NCBI GenBank assembly: GCA_002085265.1
Contig: NATI01000007.1
Span: 1-25,754 of the forward strand
Source of the DNA: Candidatus Omnitrophica bacterium 4484_49
GTDB taxonomy: Bacteria > Omnitrophota > Gorgyraeia > Kaelpiales > Kaelpiaceae
Direction: 5' to 3'
DNA length: 25,754 nt
Made by a program: the position numbers and the translations under genes. The first letter of the stretch is position 1; the number at the start of each line of letters is the position of its first letter. Below the pieces are notes generated by a model. The model was not told the origin of the DNA. It saw only the letters and a list, made by a program, of their open reading frames with translations, and did no database searches. This document shows positions 25,741 to 25,754 of this stretch, piece after piece.

Positions 25741-25754
25741 ATGAAAAAAGGTTT
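25741..25754 (+). CDS. Probable type IV prepilin/GspG (5' end only, cut by window)
   Basis: Only MKKG and the first two bases of a Phe or Leu codon are visible. Lys-Lys-Gly followed by Phe/Leu is the leader-peptide and cleavage pattern of type IV prepilins and GspG pseudopilins, and the gene follows PilC with a very strong ribosome site. The call rests on position and four residues. Confidence 0.55.

Overview
The window is a densely packed, moderately AT-rich bacterial segment in which every convincing gene lies on the + strand. Most neighbours overlap or sit within about 25 bases of each other. Only two gaps approach 100 bases, and each holds a promoter-like sequence. The proteins describe a diderm (outer-membrane) bacterium: an alginate-export-type beta-barrel porin, an ExbB/ExbD energizing pair, a secretin and a type IV pilus/type II secretion machine. 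The mix resembles genomes of uncultured anaerobic lineages such as Omnitrophota and relatives. That placement is an impression from gene content and has not been tested.

Region 1 (1-7887) starts inside a phenylacetate-CoA-ligase-type acyl-CoA synthetase, followed by a tandem ACT-domain protein, an amidohydrolase and an outer-membrane porin. Next comes an envelope-sugar module: a nucleotide-sugar epimerase/dehydratase, a GT-C membrane glycosyltransferase and a UbiA enzyme resembling decaprenyl-phosphate phosphoribosyltransferase. A macro-domain protein and a small DUF167 protein close the run.

Region 2 (7985-18638) opens after a candidate promoter. It contains an S-adenosylmethionine hydrolase (DUF62), a 62-residue unknown, an exported protein joining a degenerate C39-peptidase-like domain to a TraB/ChaN/EreA-like domain, and the excision-repair ATPase UvrA. 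It continues with a large exported TPR protein, ExbB/ExbD, a TonB-like anchor protein, two very small proteins (a membrane zinc ribbon and a winged helix), CutA and a PflX-type radical SAM enzyme. The exbB gene is damaged: its start and first ~15 codons are present, but the first membrane helix is missing and the reading frame is broken.

Region 3 (18736 to the end) follows a 97-base, extremely AT-rich leader with a perfect TTGACA box. It encodes a small helix-turn-helix protein and then a pilus/secretion operon: a PilM-PilN fusion with GspL-like layout, PilO, PilP, a short secretin, the PilB/GspE ATPase, the PilC/GspF platform protein and the first codons of a probable prepilin.

I saw no RNA genes, CRISPR arrays, insertion sequences or phage genes. 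The points most worth following up are the broken exbB, the pseudo-C39/TraB-like exported protein, the PilM-PilN fusion and the TonB-like anchor that lacks a recognisable TonB C-terminal domain.
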